A stretch of DNA of 64,000 bases from positions 2,145,716 to 2,209,715 of the forward strand of contig NZ_LN929908.1 in the NCBI RefSeq assembly GCF_001494595.1, in the 5' to 3' direction. The notes beneath the pieces were generated by a model. That model was not told where the DNA came from. It did not search any database and saw nothing but the letters and a program-made list of their open reading frames with translations. Both the position numbers and the translations under genes were made by a program. Positions 26,858-36,138 of this stretch are shown here, piece by piece; position 1 is the stretch's first letter, and every line of letters starts with the position of its first letter. This stretch comes from Mycobacterium sp. M26. GTDB lineage: Bacteria; Actinomycetota; Actinomycetes; Mycobacteriales; Mycobacteriaceae.

Positions 26858-28655
26858 GGGCGAACTCCGATGTGGTGGTGGTGGTGGTGGACGACGGGGC
26901 CGGGGCGGACTGGCCGACCCGTAGGAAGCTGCCGGTGCGCTGGGCGCCGAGCACGTCGGTGGGCTGGCCGTGGCGCACCACGGTGCGCCCGCCGATCAGG
27001 ACCAGTTCGACGGTGTCGTTGTTGCGGTTGACCATCCGCGGCAGGCCGGCGTACTGCTCGACGGGTTCCTCGGCATACTCGTCGAGCTGGCTGTCGAGGT
27101 GGTCGGGGTCGATCACGACGAGGTCGGCCCGGTCTCCGAGCCGTAGATGCCCCGCGTCGATCTGGTACCAGTCAGCCAGCTCGCCGGTCATCCGGTGCAC
27201 GGCCTGTTCGATCGTCATGAACGGCGAGCCCATGCGCTCGGCGTCGCGGACGTGGCGCAGCAGCCGCAGCCCGTAGTTGTAGAACGCCATGTTGCGCAGG
27301 TGGGCGCCGGCATCGGAGAAGCCCATCTGGATACCCGGATCGCGGGCCAGCTTCTTGAGCACCTCGGGCCGGTGGTTGGAGATCGTGGTCCGCCACCGCA
27401 GCTTGGTGCCATGCTCGAGCACCAGATCCAGGAACGCGTCGACCGGGTGCAGCCCGCCGCGGTCCACGCCGACCTGGCCGAAGGACTTGCCGACCACGGA
27501 TTCGTCGGGGCAGGCCACGATTTCGGCGTCGAAGAAGTCCCGGTGCCACACCCGCACGCCGAACTTGCTGTCGTAGTCCTTGCGGAACTGGCGGCGGTAC
27601 TCCTCGTCGGCCAGCAGGGCGTTGCGCTCGACCTCGTCGCGCAGGTGCAGTGCGGCGGCACCGGAGCCGAACTCCTCGAACACCACCAGGTCGATCCCGT
27701 CGGCGTACACCTCGAACGGCACCGGCAGGTGCTGCCAGCGGAAGTCCGCGCCGAACCTGTTCACCAGCCGGGCCAGCGGGCCCATCATCAGGATGGCCAG
27801 CGGGTTGGCCTTGACGTCGGCGGCCGACAGCAGGCTGGTCTTGAGCTTCTTGCGAAGCACCGGAAGTGATTGCGCCACTTGGGAAGCCAGATTCAGCGGG
27901 TTCTGGATGTCCGGGCCGGACTGCAGCACGCGGCCGCGCTTGCGCACCAGGGACTTCAGCCGGCGCAGCTCGCGCGGTCTGGCGTAGGTGGACGGCAGGG
28001 TGCGCGACCGGCAGGTCTCGCCGTCGATCTTGTCGAACAGCAGCTGCTGGGAGGACAGGCCGACGAACCCGGCGTCGAGGGCGTCGACGAGCATCCGTTC
28101 CATCTGCGCCTGCTCAGTGGCCGTGGGGCGCTGGTCCTTTCGGGTGGCGCGGTCCAGACCCATAGTGGCGGTACGCATATCGGAATGACCGATGAACGAG
28201 GCGACGTTGGGGCCCAGGGGACGTGACTCCAGCGCCTGTACGTACTGCTCGGCGTTGCTCCACGTTTTGGAGTCGTCCACGGCCTTCATCACGTGTTCGC
28301 GCGGGATCGCCTCGACCCGGCCGAACAGGTCACCGGCATCGCTGCCGTCCACGTACAGCGTCGACAACGAGCACGAGCCCAGCAGCACCGTGGTGACACC
28401 GTGGCGTACCGACTCCGGCAGGCCGGGACCACCCAGCACTTCCACGTCGTAGTGAGTGTGGACGTCGACCATTCCGGGCAGCACCCACTTGCCGGTGGCG
28501 TCCACGACCTCCGCACCGGTCTCGTCGAGCGGGTGTGGTGTCACCGCCACGACCCGGCCGTCCCGGATTCCGATGTTGCGGATCGCCGAGGGCGCGCCGG
28601 TGCCGTCGAACCAGCGGCCGTTGCGGATGATCGTGTCGTAGGTCACGACGTCCAT
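26847..28655 (-). CDS. N-acyl-D-amino-acid deacylase-type amidohydrolase (Rv2913c-like)
   Basis: A 602-residue metal-dependent hydrolase of the D-aminoacylase branch of the amidohydrolase superfamily. TYDTIIRNGRWFDGTGAPSA and the end LGDRADLVVIDPD form the composite beta domain; GMVDVHTHYDVE is the H-x-H metal motif; MGFSDAGAHLRNMAF carries the strand-8 Asp. Family members remove acyl groups from D-amino acids or related amides. The tail ends in a Thr-rich stretch coded by six TGG/CCA triplets. The ATG at 28655 aligns with the family start. In operon with the NTF2-like gene. Confidence 0.88.
   Translation of the reverse strand: MDVVTYDTIIRNGRWFDGTGAPSAIRNIGIRDGRVVAVTPHPLDETGAEVVDATGKWVLPGMVDVHTHYDVEVLGGPGLPESVRHGVTTVLLGSCSLSTLYVDGSDAGDLFGRVEAIPREHVMKAVDDSKTWSNAEQYVQALESRPLGPNVASFIGHSDMRTATMGLDRATRKDQRPTATEQAQMERMLVDALDAGFVGLSSQQLLFDKIDGETCRSRTLPSTYARPRELRRLKSLVRKRGRVLQSGPDIQNPLNLASQVAQSLPVLRKKLKTSLLSAADVKANPLAILMMGPLARLVNRFGADFRWQHLPVPFEVYADGIDLVVFEEFGSGAAALHLRDEVERNALLADEEYRRQFRKDYDSKFGVRVWHRDFFDAEIVACPDESVVGKSFGQVGVDRGGLHPVDAFLDLVLEHGTKLRWRTTISNHRPEVLKKLARDPGIQMGFSDAGAHLRNMAFYNYGLRLLRHVRDAERMGSPFMTIEQAVHRMTGELADWYQIDAGHLRLGDRADLVVIDPDHLDSQLDEYAEEPVEQYAGLPRMVNRNNDTVELVLIGGRTVVRHGQPTDVLGAQRTGSFLRVGQSAPAPSSTTTTTTSEFAHAH
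26873..26890. repeat. (TGG)6 trinucleotide repeat inside the D-aminoacylase tail
   Basis: Six perfect TGG units near the 3' end of the coding region give a run of threonines in the protein. Gain or loss of a unit would keep the frame and only change tail length. Confidence 0.8.
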
Positions 28656-28770
28656 AGAACCGGCTGGCAGGACGGGTGTCAACGACCAAGTAGACATTTT
28701 TTTGGATGTGTTCACAGCTGCTGATCAGGCGTCATGGTCAGGGGTGCCGACCGCGCGCATACTCGCGGAG

Positions 28771-29673
28771 GTGACTCCGCTACAGCGCTACATCGCCGAA
28801 GAGATCGCCACCGACCACGTCGACGGTCTGCTCAGTCGCCGGGAAGCGTTGCGGCGCCTGGCCCTGCTCGGGATGGGCGCCGCCGCAGCGAGCGCACTGA
28901 TCGCCGCCTGCGGTCAGGACAAGCCCGCCGGCGCACCGGCGGCGTCATCGTCGTCACGTGCGGCGGCACCCCCGCCCGGGATGGACACCGCGGTGGAGGC
29001 GACACCGGCCAGTTGGGCCGGCCCCCGCGGCGAACTCCTGGGCCGATGGGCGCCGGCCGCCACCCCACGCGGGGCCGTACTGGTGATCCACGAGAACAAG
29101 GGGCTCAACGACTGGGTCGGTTCGGTGGCCGGCCGGCTCGCCGGTGTCGGTTACTCGGCACTGGCCATCGACCTGCTGTCCGAAGAGGGTGGCACCGCCA
29201 CGTTCAGCGACCCGGCCGCCGCCACCGCGGCCCTTGGCGCCGTCGCCCCCGACCGGTTCCTCGCGGACCTGCGCTCCGGCCTCGACGAAGTACAGCGCCG
29301 GGTTCCCGGCCAGAAGGTGGGTGTCGTCGGCTTCTGCTTCGGCGGGGGTCTGGTGTGGCGACTGCTCGCATCGGGGGAGCCGCGCCTGTCTGCGGCGGCG
29401 CCGTTCTACGGTCCGGTGCCCGACAACCCGGATTTTGCCGGTTCGAAAAATGCTGCGGTACTCGGCTTCTACGGTGCACTCGACCAGCGGGTCACCTCCA
29501 CCGAGCCGACCGCGAAGGCCGCCCTGGAACGGGCCGGGCTGGTGCACGAACTGATCGTCGAACCCGACGCCGACCACGCCTTCTTCAACGACACCGGAGC
29601 GCGGTACAACGCGACAGCCGCCGCTGACGCGTGGCAGCGGCTGCAGGACTGGTTCGGCCGCTACCTGGCGTAG
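28771..29673 (+). CDS. Tat-exported lipoprotein of the dienelactone hydrolase family
   Basis: A 300-residue alpha/beta hydrolase. The N-terminus has a twin-arginine signal (LSRREALRRLALLG) running into a lipobox ending LIAAC, so it should be folded in the cytoplasm, exported by Tat and lipid-anchored. The hydrolase part has the DLH nucleophile Cys in GFCFGGG, Asp in GALDQ and His in DADHAFF. Carbonic or enol-ester hydrolysis outside the membrane is inferred; most DLH enzymes are cytoplasmic. GTG at 28771 is the likely start, with another GTG at 28744 possible. Confidence 0.82.
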   Translation: MTPLQRYIAEEIATDHVDGLLSRREALRRLALLGMGAAAASALIAACGQDKPAGAPAASSSSRAAAPPPGMDTAVEATPASWAGPRGELLGRWAPAATPRGAVLVIHENKGLNDWVGSVAGRLAGVGYSALAIDLLSEEGGTATFSDPAAATAALGAVAPDRFLADLRSGLDEVQRRVPGQKVGVVGFCFGGGLVWRLLASGEPRLSAAAPFYGPVPDNPDFAGSKNAAVLGFYGALDQRVTSTEPTAKAALERAGLVHELIVEPDADHAFFNDTGARYNATAAADAWQRLQDWFGRYLA

Positions 29674-29749
29674 GGGAGTTCACCGGCCGTTCAGCAGGCG
29701 GCAGCGTCGCGGTCGGTGTGCGCACATCGGCGCGCGGTCGGATGGGGCC

Positions 29750-30859
29750 ATGATGCGCGTCGCGCAGGTCGCGAACTTCTACGGCCCGCGCTCGGGTGGC
29801 CTGCGCACCGCGGTGGACCGGCTGGGCGCCGAGTATGTCGCCGCCGGCCACGAGGTGTTCCTCATCGTCCCGGGCGCACAGCCGAGCACTGTCCAGCTGC
29901 CAACCGGGGTGGTGCGAATCGCGGTGCCCGCCAGGCAGATTCCCTTCACAGGTGGGTACCGCGCGGTGCTGCCGGCACCGGTCGTCGGGGTGCTCGACAC
30001 GCTGTCTCCGGATGCCATCGAGGTGTCCGACCGGTTCACGTTGCGCTCGCTGGGGCGCTGGGGTGCCAGGCGCGGTGTCACCACGGTGATGATTTCCCAC
30101 GAGCGCCTGGACCGGCTGACCGGCCAGATTCTGCCCACACCGCTGGCCCGCAGGCTGTCCGATGCCGCCAACCGGCGCACCGCCGCCGACTATGACACCG
30201 TGCTGTGTACCACCGCCTTCGCCCGCGAGGAGTTCGACCGCATCGGCGCCAGCAATGTCATGACGGTGCCGCTGGGAGTCGACCTCGACACGTTTCACCC
30301 CCGTAGGTTCTGTGCAGACACCCGCCGCCGGTGGGCCGCTCCCGATCAGGTGTTGCTGGTGCACTGCGGCCGGCTGTCGGTGGAGAAGCGTGCCGACCGC
30401 AGCATCGATGCCCTTGTCGCCCTTCGTGATTCCGGTATCGACGCGCGACTGGTCATCGTCGGCGACGGTCCGCTGCGAGCCCGGTTGCAGCGATACGCCG
30501 CCGGGCTACCTGTCGACTTCACCGGGTTCGTCACCTCCCGCGACGACGTGGCCACCCTGCTGGCGACCGCCGACGTCGCGCTGGCACCCGGACCGCACGA
30601 AACGTTCGGGCTGGCCGCGCTGGAGGCGCTGGCGTGTGGTACCCCGGCCGTGGTGTCGCGCACCTCGGCGCTGGCCGAGATCCTCACCCCGGACAGCGGC
30701 GCCAGCGCGGACAACGACCCGCGGGCCTTCGCCGGTGCGGTGGCCGATGTGATCGACCGACCCGAACCGGACCGGCGATCGTGCGCCCGGCAGCGAGCGG
30801 AGAACTTCCCCTGGCCGCGGTCGGCGGCCGGGATGCTCTGTGCGCTCGGCGCGGTTTGA
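29750..30859 (+). CDS. GT4 glycosyltransferase, PimC-like mannosyltransferase
   Basis: A 369-residue GT-B enzyme. The N-terminal domain starts RVAQVANFYGPRSGGLRTAV; the C-terminal domain has the donor-binding block HCGRLSVEKRADRSIDALVA and the E-x7-E type motif PGPHETFGLAALEALACG. The whole pattern resembles mycobacterial PimC, which uses GDP-mannose to add a third mannose to phosphatidylinositol dimannoside. PimC is known from M. tuberculosis CDC1551 but is absent in H37Rv. Membrane-associated at the cytoplasmic face. The start could be either of two successive ATGs. Confidence 0.8.
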   Translation: MMRVAQVANFYGPRSGGLRTAVDRLGAEYVAAGHEVFLIVPGAQPSTVQLPTGVVRIAVPARQIPFTGGYRAVLPAPVVGVLDTLSPDAIEVSDRFTLRSLGRWGARRGVTTVMISHERLDRLTGQILPTPLARRLSDAANRRTAADYDTVLCTTAFAREEFDRIGASNVMTVPLGVDLDTFHPRRFCADTRRRWAAPDQVLLVHCGRLSVEKRADRSIDALVALRDSGIDARLVIVGDGPLRARLQRYAAGLPVDFTGFVTSRDDVATLLATADVALAPGPHETFGLAALEALACGTPAVVSRTSALAEILTPDSGASADNDPRAFAGAVADVIDRPEPDRRSCARQRAENFPWPRSAAGMLCALGAV

Positions 30860-30934
30860 GGCGGTGCCGGGGCGGGAACGAGTGGTTATTGACGGTGCCG
30901 CGTCCGGCGACACCGCGCGACGAAGGAGCCCTCG

Positions 30935-31318
30935 ATGACCACCAACACCATCGTCTGGATCGTCATCGGCGTGATCGCGGCGGTCGTCGTCATCGGCGCA
31001 ATCGCCTGGCTGGCCCGTAACAAGCAGGCCAGCCGCCGGCACGCCCAGGCCGAGGAGATCCGCGAGCAGGTCCGCGAGGAACATCAGACGGTGGCGCGCC
31101 GCGAAGCCATCGCCGAGGAGACCGCCGCGAAAGCCCGTGCGGCACAGGCTGAAGCAGAGGCGAAGGTGGCTGAGGCGCGACGCCTGCAGGACAACGCCGA
31201 CAAGCACCGTACCGAAGCGGCGGCGCGTCGCGAGGATCTCGACGAGCGGCTGTCGCACGCCGACTCGATCGACCCGCATGTCGACGCCGAGGCCGCCGAC
31301 GCGCAGAACCGGCCTTGA
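30935..31318 (+). CDS. Membrane-anchored coiled-coil protein
   Basis: A 127-residue protein: one N-terminal membrane helix (IVWIVIGVIAAVVVIGAIAW, residues about 6-26) and then about 75 residues of uninterrupted charged helix rich in Ala, Glu and Arg, typical of a coiled coil. AGGAG lies before the ATG. No domain of known function; similar small mycobacterial proteins are annotated hypothetical. Confidence 0.72.
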   Translation: MTTNTIVWIVIGVIAAVVVIGAIAWLARNKQASRRHAQAEEIREQVREEHQTVARREAIAEETAAKARAAQAEAEAKVAEARRLQDNADKHRTEAAARREDLDERLSHADSIDPHVDAEAADAQNRP

Positions 31319-31319
31319 G

Positions 31320-32630
31320 TCAGTCCCGCGACGGGATCAGACCGGGCGCGCCCAGGCTGACCGGAAGCTCGGCCCAGCCCCGCAACACCCGGGTGTCGCG
31401 GCGGGTGCCCAGCCCGGCCAGCCGGACGTCGGGGAAGTGGGTGAAGAACCGGCGCAGCCCGACCTCCCCTTCGGCGCGGGCCAGTGCGGCACCCAGGCAG
31501 AAGTGCCGGCCGCCGGAGAATGCCAGGTGCTTACCAGCGTTCTCGCGGCGCACGTCGAAGCGGTGCGGATCGGCGAACACCGCCGGGTCGCGATTGGCCG
31601 CGGCCAGGTAGGTCACCACCATCTCGCCGGCGCGCACCGTCGTCCCGGCCACCTCGGTGTCGGTGCGGGCCACCCGCGCCGAGAGCTGCACCGGTGACTC
31701 CAGCCGCAGGATCTCCTCGACCGCGTTGGGCCACAGCGACGGATCTTCGGCCAGCACGGCCAGCTGGTCCGGTGAATTGAGCAGCAGCCGAATGCCGTTG
31801 CCCAGCAGGTTCACCGTGGTCTCGAAACCGGCGGCCAGGACCAGCCCGGCGGTGGCCTGCAATTCGGTTTCGTCGAGCAGCGCGCCGTCATCGGCGACCT
31901 TGATCAGCTGGCTCATCAGATCGTCACCGGGGTGCTCGCGCAGGCTGCGCAGGTGGGCGGCAAGCCAGGAGTTGAAGCCGGCGATCCCGTGCTGCACCCG
32001 CTGGTACTGCTGCCAGCTCAGCCCGACGTCGAGGCTGGGTGCGGCCAGCTCACCGAACTCCAGCACCTTGGGCCGGTCGCGATCCGGAACACCGAGGATG
32101 TCGCTGATCACCGCGACCGGCAACTGCGAGCAGTACCGCGCCACGATGTCGACCACGCCCCGGCCGTCGCCCAGTCCGTCCAGAAGCTCACCGGCGGTGT
32201 CCTCGACACGATCACGCAGCGCCGCCACGGCCCGGCTGGTGAACACCGAGGACACCGTCTTGCGGTAGCGGGTGTGGTCGGGCGGTTCGACCGCGAGCAG
32301 CGACGGCGGCCGCAGCGGATGCAGCAGGGTGTCTCGGGTGCGCCGCTCCAGCCAGCCCACCGGCCCCGGCAGGTTCGCGCCCAGCGAGATCACCCGGAAA
32401 TCCTCGGACCGCAGGATGTCGTTGGCGATCGCGTGGTCGACGGTCAGGTAGCTGACCCGGGAGCGCACCAGCGGGCCGATCGCCCGCAGTTCGTCATAGA
32501 ACGGCACCGGGTCGGCGCGCACCGCGGGGTCGGCCACCAACCGGGCCTGGGCATCGCCGCGCCGGGCCGACCACCCCGCCACCGCGCGCACCACCCCGTG
32601 CATCGCGAACCAGTGCAGCCGTTGCTTCAT
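31320..32630 (-). CDS. cyp140: Cytochrome P450 CYP140 family
   Basis: A 436-residue P450 haem monooxygenase. I-helix oxygen motif AGFETT, K-helix EEILRLESP, haem loop FSGGRHFCLGAALAR with the Cys thiolate. The N-terminus MKQRLHWFAMHGVVR and blocks such as ERRTRDTLLHPLRPPSLLAV closely match M. tuberculosis CYP140A1 (Rv1880c), which also lies near glnA3. The natural substrate is unknown. AAGGAGAG sits six bases before the ATG at 32630. Needs an external ferredoxin and reductase. Confidence 0.93.
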   Translation of the reverse strand: MKQRLHWFAMHGVVRAVAGWSARRGDAQARLVADPAVRADPVPFYDELRAIGPLVRSRVSYLTVDHAIANDILRSEDFRVISLGANLPGPVGWLERRTRDTLLHPLRPPSLLAVEPPDHTRYRKTVSSVFTSRAVAALRDRVEDTAGELLDGLGDGRGVVDIVARYCSQLPVAVISDILGVPDRDRPKVLEFGELAAPSLDVGLSWQQYQRVQHGIAGFNSWLAAHLRSLREHPGDDLMSQLIKVADDGALLDETELQATAGLVLAAGFETTVNLLGNGIRLLLNSPDQLAVLAEDPSLWPNAVEEILRLESPVQLSARVARTDTEVAGTTVRAGEMVVTYLAAANRDPAVFADPHRFDVRRENAGKHLAFSGGRHFCLGAALARAEGEVGLRRFFTHFPDVRLAGLGTRRDTRVLRGWAELPVSLGAPGLIPSRD

Positions 32631-32697
32631 GGTGGCTCTCCTTAGCTCCCGCCCGTGCACCACGCTACGAGGGTGGCAGCCGCCGCGCCAGCAACGC

Positions 32698-33993
32698 TCA
32701 GGACGGCGGGGTCCAGCTGACCGGTAGCCGCTTGATGCCGTGGATGAACGCCGACAGCAGCATGGCCGGTTCTTCGGTGACCTCGATGTCGGGGATGCGG
32801 TTGCGCAACTCCTCGAACACCACGGCGATTTCCCGGCGGGCCAGGTTGGCGCCCAGGCAGAAATGCGCTCCGCCACCGCCGAATCCGACGTGGTGGTTGG
32901 GGTTGCGGGTGACGTCGAACAGCCACGGGTTGTCGAATTTGTCCTCGTCGCGGTTGGCCGAGGCGTACCACATGGTCACCTTGTCGCCCTGCGCCATCTT
33001 GACCCCGCTCAGTTCGATATCGCGGGTCACGGTGCGGCGCATGTAGATCACCGGCGAGGCCCAGCGCACGATCTCCTCGACGGCGCTGGACGTGGTGGCC
33101 TCGAAATCGTTCCACCAGATCCGGCGCTGATCCGGATAGCGGGTCAGGGCCAGCACACCGTGGCTGATCGCGTTGCGGGTGGTCTCGTTGCCGGCCACCG
33201 CCAACAGGATGAAGAAGGACGCGATCTCGGCGGAGGTGAGCTGTTCCCCGTCGACCTCGGCGGCGACCAGTGCGGTGGTCAGATCCTCCCGCGGATTGCT
33301 CCGGCGGTCCTCGGCCAGCGCGGTGGCGTAGGCCCCGATGTCGATGGCGACCTTCATGAACTCGTCGAAGTCGGTGGTCAGGTCGGGGTCGCCGAAGCCG
33401 AGGATGATGTTGGTCCAGTGGAAGATCTGCTGGTGGTCGGACTCCGGGATGCCCATCATGTCGCAGATGACCTGCAGCGGCAGCGGCCCGGACAGCTCGG
33501 TCACCAACTCACCGGTGCCGTCTGGATTGTTCTCGACCATCGCCGCCACCAGGCTGCGGGCGCGGTCGCGCACCGAGGCCTCGGTGCGGGCCACCACCTT
33601 CGGGGTGAACGCGCTGCGCACGATGTTGCGCAGCCGGGCATGCCGTGGATCGTCCAGGGCGATCATCGAGCCGAAGTACTCGGCGACCTCCGGGATCTGG
33701 TCGCCGATGGTGATGTTCGGGTAGGAGCTGAAGATGTCCGGGTGCCGGCTGGCGTAGAAGACGTCGTCGAGTTTGGTCAGCGCCCAGTGCCCGGGCCCGG
33801 CGGGCACCCCCTCGAATTCCACCTCGTGGAAGAAGGTGATGGGCGATTCCCGGCGCAGGGTGGCGAACGCTCCGTCGCGCACGCTGTCGTCGAGTTGCCA
33901 GAACTCGAATGTGCCCAGGTTGATGTCGCTCAAGGCGATCTCGGGTGGTGGCTGACCGTTGACTCGAGTGGCGATGCCCATGCTCGGAGACAT
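32698..33993 (-). CDS. cyp124: Cytochrome P450 CYP124 family (methyl-branched lipid omega-hydroxylase)
   Basis: A 431-residue P450. I-helix AGNETT, K-helix EEIVRWASP, haem motif GGGGAHFCLGANLAR. Sequence is close to M. tuberculosis CYP124A1 along its length (for example ASRHPDIFSSYPNITIGDQ and FHWTNIILGFGDPDL). CYP124 hydroxylates the terminal methyl of methyl-branched lipids such as phytanic acid and also acts on cholesterol-derived substrates. The ATG at 33993 gives the same length to the IATRVNG block as the known protein. Divergent from a DUF1275 gene. Confidence 0.94.
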   Translation of the reverse strand: MSPSMGIATRVNGQPPPEIALSDINLGTFEFWQLDDSVRDGAFATLRRESPITFFHEVEFEGVPAGPGHWALTKLDDVFYASRHPDIFSSYPNITIGDQIPEVAEYFGSMIALDDPRHARLRNIVRSAFTPKVVARTEASVRDRARSLVAAMVENNPDGTGELVTELSGPLPLQVICDMMGIPESDHQQIFHWTNIILGFGDPDLTTDFDEFMKVAIDIGAYATALAEDRRSNPREDLTTALVAAEVDGEQLTSAEIASFFILLAVAGNETTRNAISHGVLALTRYPDQRRIWWNDFEATTSSAVEEIVRWASPVIYMRRTVTRDIELSGVKMAQGDKVTMWYASANRDEDKFDNPWLFDVTRNPNHHVGFGGGGAHFCLGANLARREIAVVFEELRNRIPDIEVTEEPAMLLSAFIHGIKRLPVSWTPPS

Positions 33994-34050
33994 TAGGGGC
34001 GCAGGCTTGGTCTCGTGATCGTTTCGGAAGTAGGGCATGCTTGCGATTCG

Positions 34051-34719
34051 ATGACGCGTACCACCACCACCCTGCACTTCGCCCTGCTGCTCACGGTGAC
34101 CAACGCATTCCTCGACGCGCACACCTACATCGCCCGCGGTCACGTCTTCGCCAACGTCCAGACCGGCAACGTGATTTTCTTCGCGATGGACGCCAGCGAA
34201 GGGCACCTGATGACCGCCCTGGCCCACGTCTGGCCGATCCTGGCGTTCATGGCCGGGGTCTGGCTGGCGGCCTACCTCAAATCCGGCCGCGGCGACCGCC
34301 ACCTCAAGCACCCGCTGCGGTGGACGATGCTGGTGCAGGCCATCGTGCTGGCCGCCTTCGGGTTCGCGCCCGCTTCGATACCGCACGTCCTGGTGACGGT
34401 GCCGATCTCGTTCGTCGCGGGCATCCAGATCGGGTTGTTCCGCAGTATCGGCGACCTGGTGTACGTGCCGCTGGCCACCACCGGCAACATCATGCGACTG
34501 GTGGAGTTCGGCTACTCCCGGTTCGCCGAACACGATGACAAGAGCCGGGCGGGTTTTCGTACCTATGGGCTGCTCACGCTGTTCTTCGCGCTCGGCGCGG
34601 TGGCCGGGGCCTACGCCACCCGGGTGATGGGGGTGCGGGCCATCTGGCTGCCCGCCGCGCTGCTCGCCATCACCCTGCTGCTGTTCGTCATCGACGAGCG
34701 GCGCGGCATCGAGCCGTGA
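34051..34719 (+). CDS. DUF1275 (YoaK-like) membrane protein
   Basis: A 222-residue protein with about six membrane segments. The motif FLDAHTYIARGHVFANVQTG near residue 20 is the DUF1275 signature, with later TTGNIMRL. Members are found widely and transport has been suggested but not shown. The ATG at 34051 lacks a strong ribosome site; a GTG at 34015 would add 12 residues. Divergent from cyp124. Confidence 0.8.
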   Translation: MTRTTTTLHFALLLTVTNAFLDAHTYIARGHVFANVQTGNVIFFAMDASEGHLMTALAHVWPILAFMAGVWLAAYLKSGRGDRHLKHPLRWTMLVQAIVLAAFGFAPASIPHVLVTVPISFVAGIQIGLFRSIGDLVYVPLATTGNIMRLVEFGYSRFAEHDDKSRAGFRTYGLLTLFFALGAVAGAYATRVMGVRAIWLPAALLAITLLLFVIDERRGIEP

Positions 34720-34788
34720 CGCAGATGTATTGATCAGGCTGACCGCAAACCTGGTGTCACCGCGCCCGGTATCCCTACCTTGCCGGGT

Positions 34789-36138
34789 ATGACGCAGTTG
34801 CACGATGCCCCGACCGCCGCTGACCGATCGGTCTCCGATGCGGAGACCGATCTGCTGCGGCGGCTACACGAGGGCAGCCTGCGTGAAATCGAGGTGGCCT
34901 GGAGCGATCCGTTCGGCCACGCCGCGGGCAAGCGCATCCCCGCCAAGCAGTTCCTGGACCGGGCCCGGCACGGGTTCGCGTTCTGCGAGGCCGCGCTCGG
35001 CTGGAACACCGACGGCACCGTGATCGACGGGTTGCAGCTGACCAACTGGGACGACGGGTACTCCGACGTCCACGCCATCCCGGATTTCTCGACCTTCCAC
35101 CTGCTGCCCTGGCGGCCCGGCGTCGGCCATGTGATCTCCGACATCCTGCGCCCCGACGGCAGCCCGTCGCTGCTGGATCCGCGCGGGGTGCTGCGCCGGG
35201 TGCTGGCACGGCTGGCGTCGCTGGGCTACACCGCGAAAGTGGGGGTGGAGTTCGAGTTCTACCTTCTCGAGCGCGATGGCTCACCGGTGCAGAACGACAT
35301 CCACGCCTACTCCCTGGAGAACGCCAACACCCTCGACCCGCTGCTGACCGATCTGTACGAAACCCTGGACGCCTTCACCCGACTGGAGGGCGTGCAGACC
35401 GAGTACGGTCCCGGCCAGGTCGAGACCAACCTGGTGTATGCCGACGCGCTCGACGCCGCCGACGACAGCGCCCGGCTGAAGTACGCGGCCAAGGAGGTGG
35501 CGCGCAAGCACGGCAAGGTCGCCAGCTTCATGCCCAAACCGTTCTCCGATCAGTCGGGAAGCTCTGCGCACCTGCACATCTCGCTGTGGCGTGACGGCCG
35601 GCCGGCGTTCGCGCCGGTGGACGGCGCCGAGAACGAACTCGAACTGTTCGCGATCGCGGGCCTGCTCGAGCACCTGCCGTCCATCACGCTGTTCGGTGCG
35701 CACTCGGTGAACGCCTACCGGCGCTACACGCCCGACTCGTTCGCCCCCGACACGGTCAACTGGAGCCGCGACAACCGGAGTGCGGCCGTCCGCTCACTGG
35801 TCGAATCGCCGGAGGGCACCCGCATCGAGTTGCGCACCGGCGCTTCGGATTCCAACCCCTACTGGCTGGTGGCCTCGGCGCTGGCCGCGGTGATCGCCGG
35901 GATCGAGGCGCGCCGGCTGCCACCCCCGGGCGGGGAGGGCAACCTGTACGGCAAGGGTTCCCCGCTGCCGGACTCGCTGGGCACCGCGCTGGCGTTGACC
36001 GCCCAGGACGACACGATCCTGGAGATCCTCGGCGCCGCGTCGGTCACCGACTTCATCGCGATCGCACGCAGCGAATGGCAGTCGTACACCAGTCACGTCA
36101 GCGACTGGGAACGCCAGCGCTACCTGACCTCCTCATGA
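34789..36138 (+). CDS. Glutamine synthetase-like ligase (GlnA4/gamma-glutamylamine synthetase type)
   Basis: A 449-residue GS fold protein. KVGVEFEFYLLERDG holds the first metal Glu residues, QTEYGPGQVETNLVYADAL the second block, SSAHLHISLWRDG the His of the ATP site, and GTRIELRTGASDSNPYWLVA the C-terminal substrate loop. These differ from GlnA1 and match the branch that joins glutamate to amines or anilines. TACCTT ends seven bases before the ATG, giving a leaderless start. The downstream LLM gene overlaps it by ATGA, and a DszC-like gene follows, so the product probably works with two flavin enzymes. Confidence 0.85.
   Translation: MTQLHDAPTAADRSVSDAETDLLRRLHEGSLREIEVAWSDPFGHAAGKRIPAKQFLDRARHGFAFCEAALGWNTDGTVIDGLQLTNWDDGYSDVHAIPDFSTFHLLPWRPGVGHVISDILRPDGSPSLLDPRGVLRRVLARLASLGYTAKVGVEFEFYLLERDGSPVQNDIHAYSLENANTLDPLLTDLYETLDAFTRLEGVQTEYGPGQVETNLVYADALDAADDSARLKYAAKEVARKHGKVASFMPKPFSDQSGSSAHLHISLWRDGRPAFAPVDGAENELELFAIAGLLEHLPSITLFGAHSVNAYRRYTPDSFAPDTVNWSRDNRSAAVRSLVESPEGTRIELRTGASDSNPYWLVASALAAVIAGIEARRLPPPGGEGNLYGKGSPLPDSLGTALALTAQDDTILEILGAASVTDFIAIARSEWQSYTSHVSDWERQRYLTSS

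Noticed and set aside
26873..26890. (TGG)6 as a phase-variation switch
   Set aside because: Triplet changes keep the frame and lie in the disordered tail, so no on/off switching is expected.
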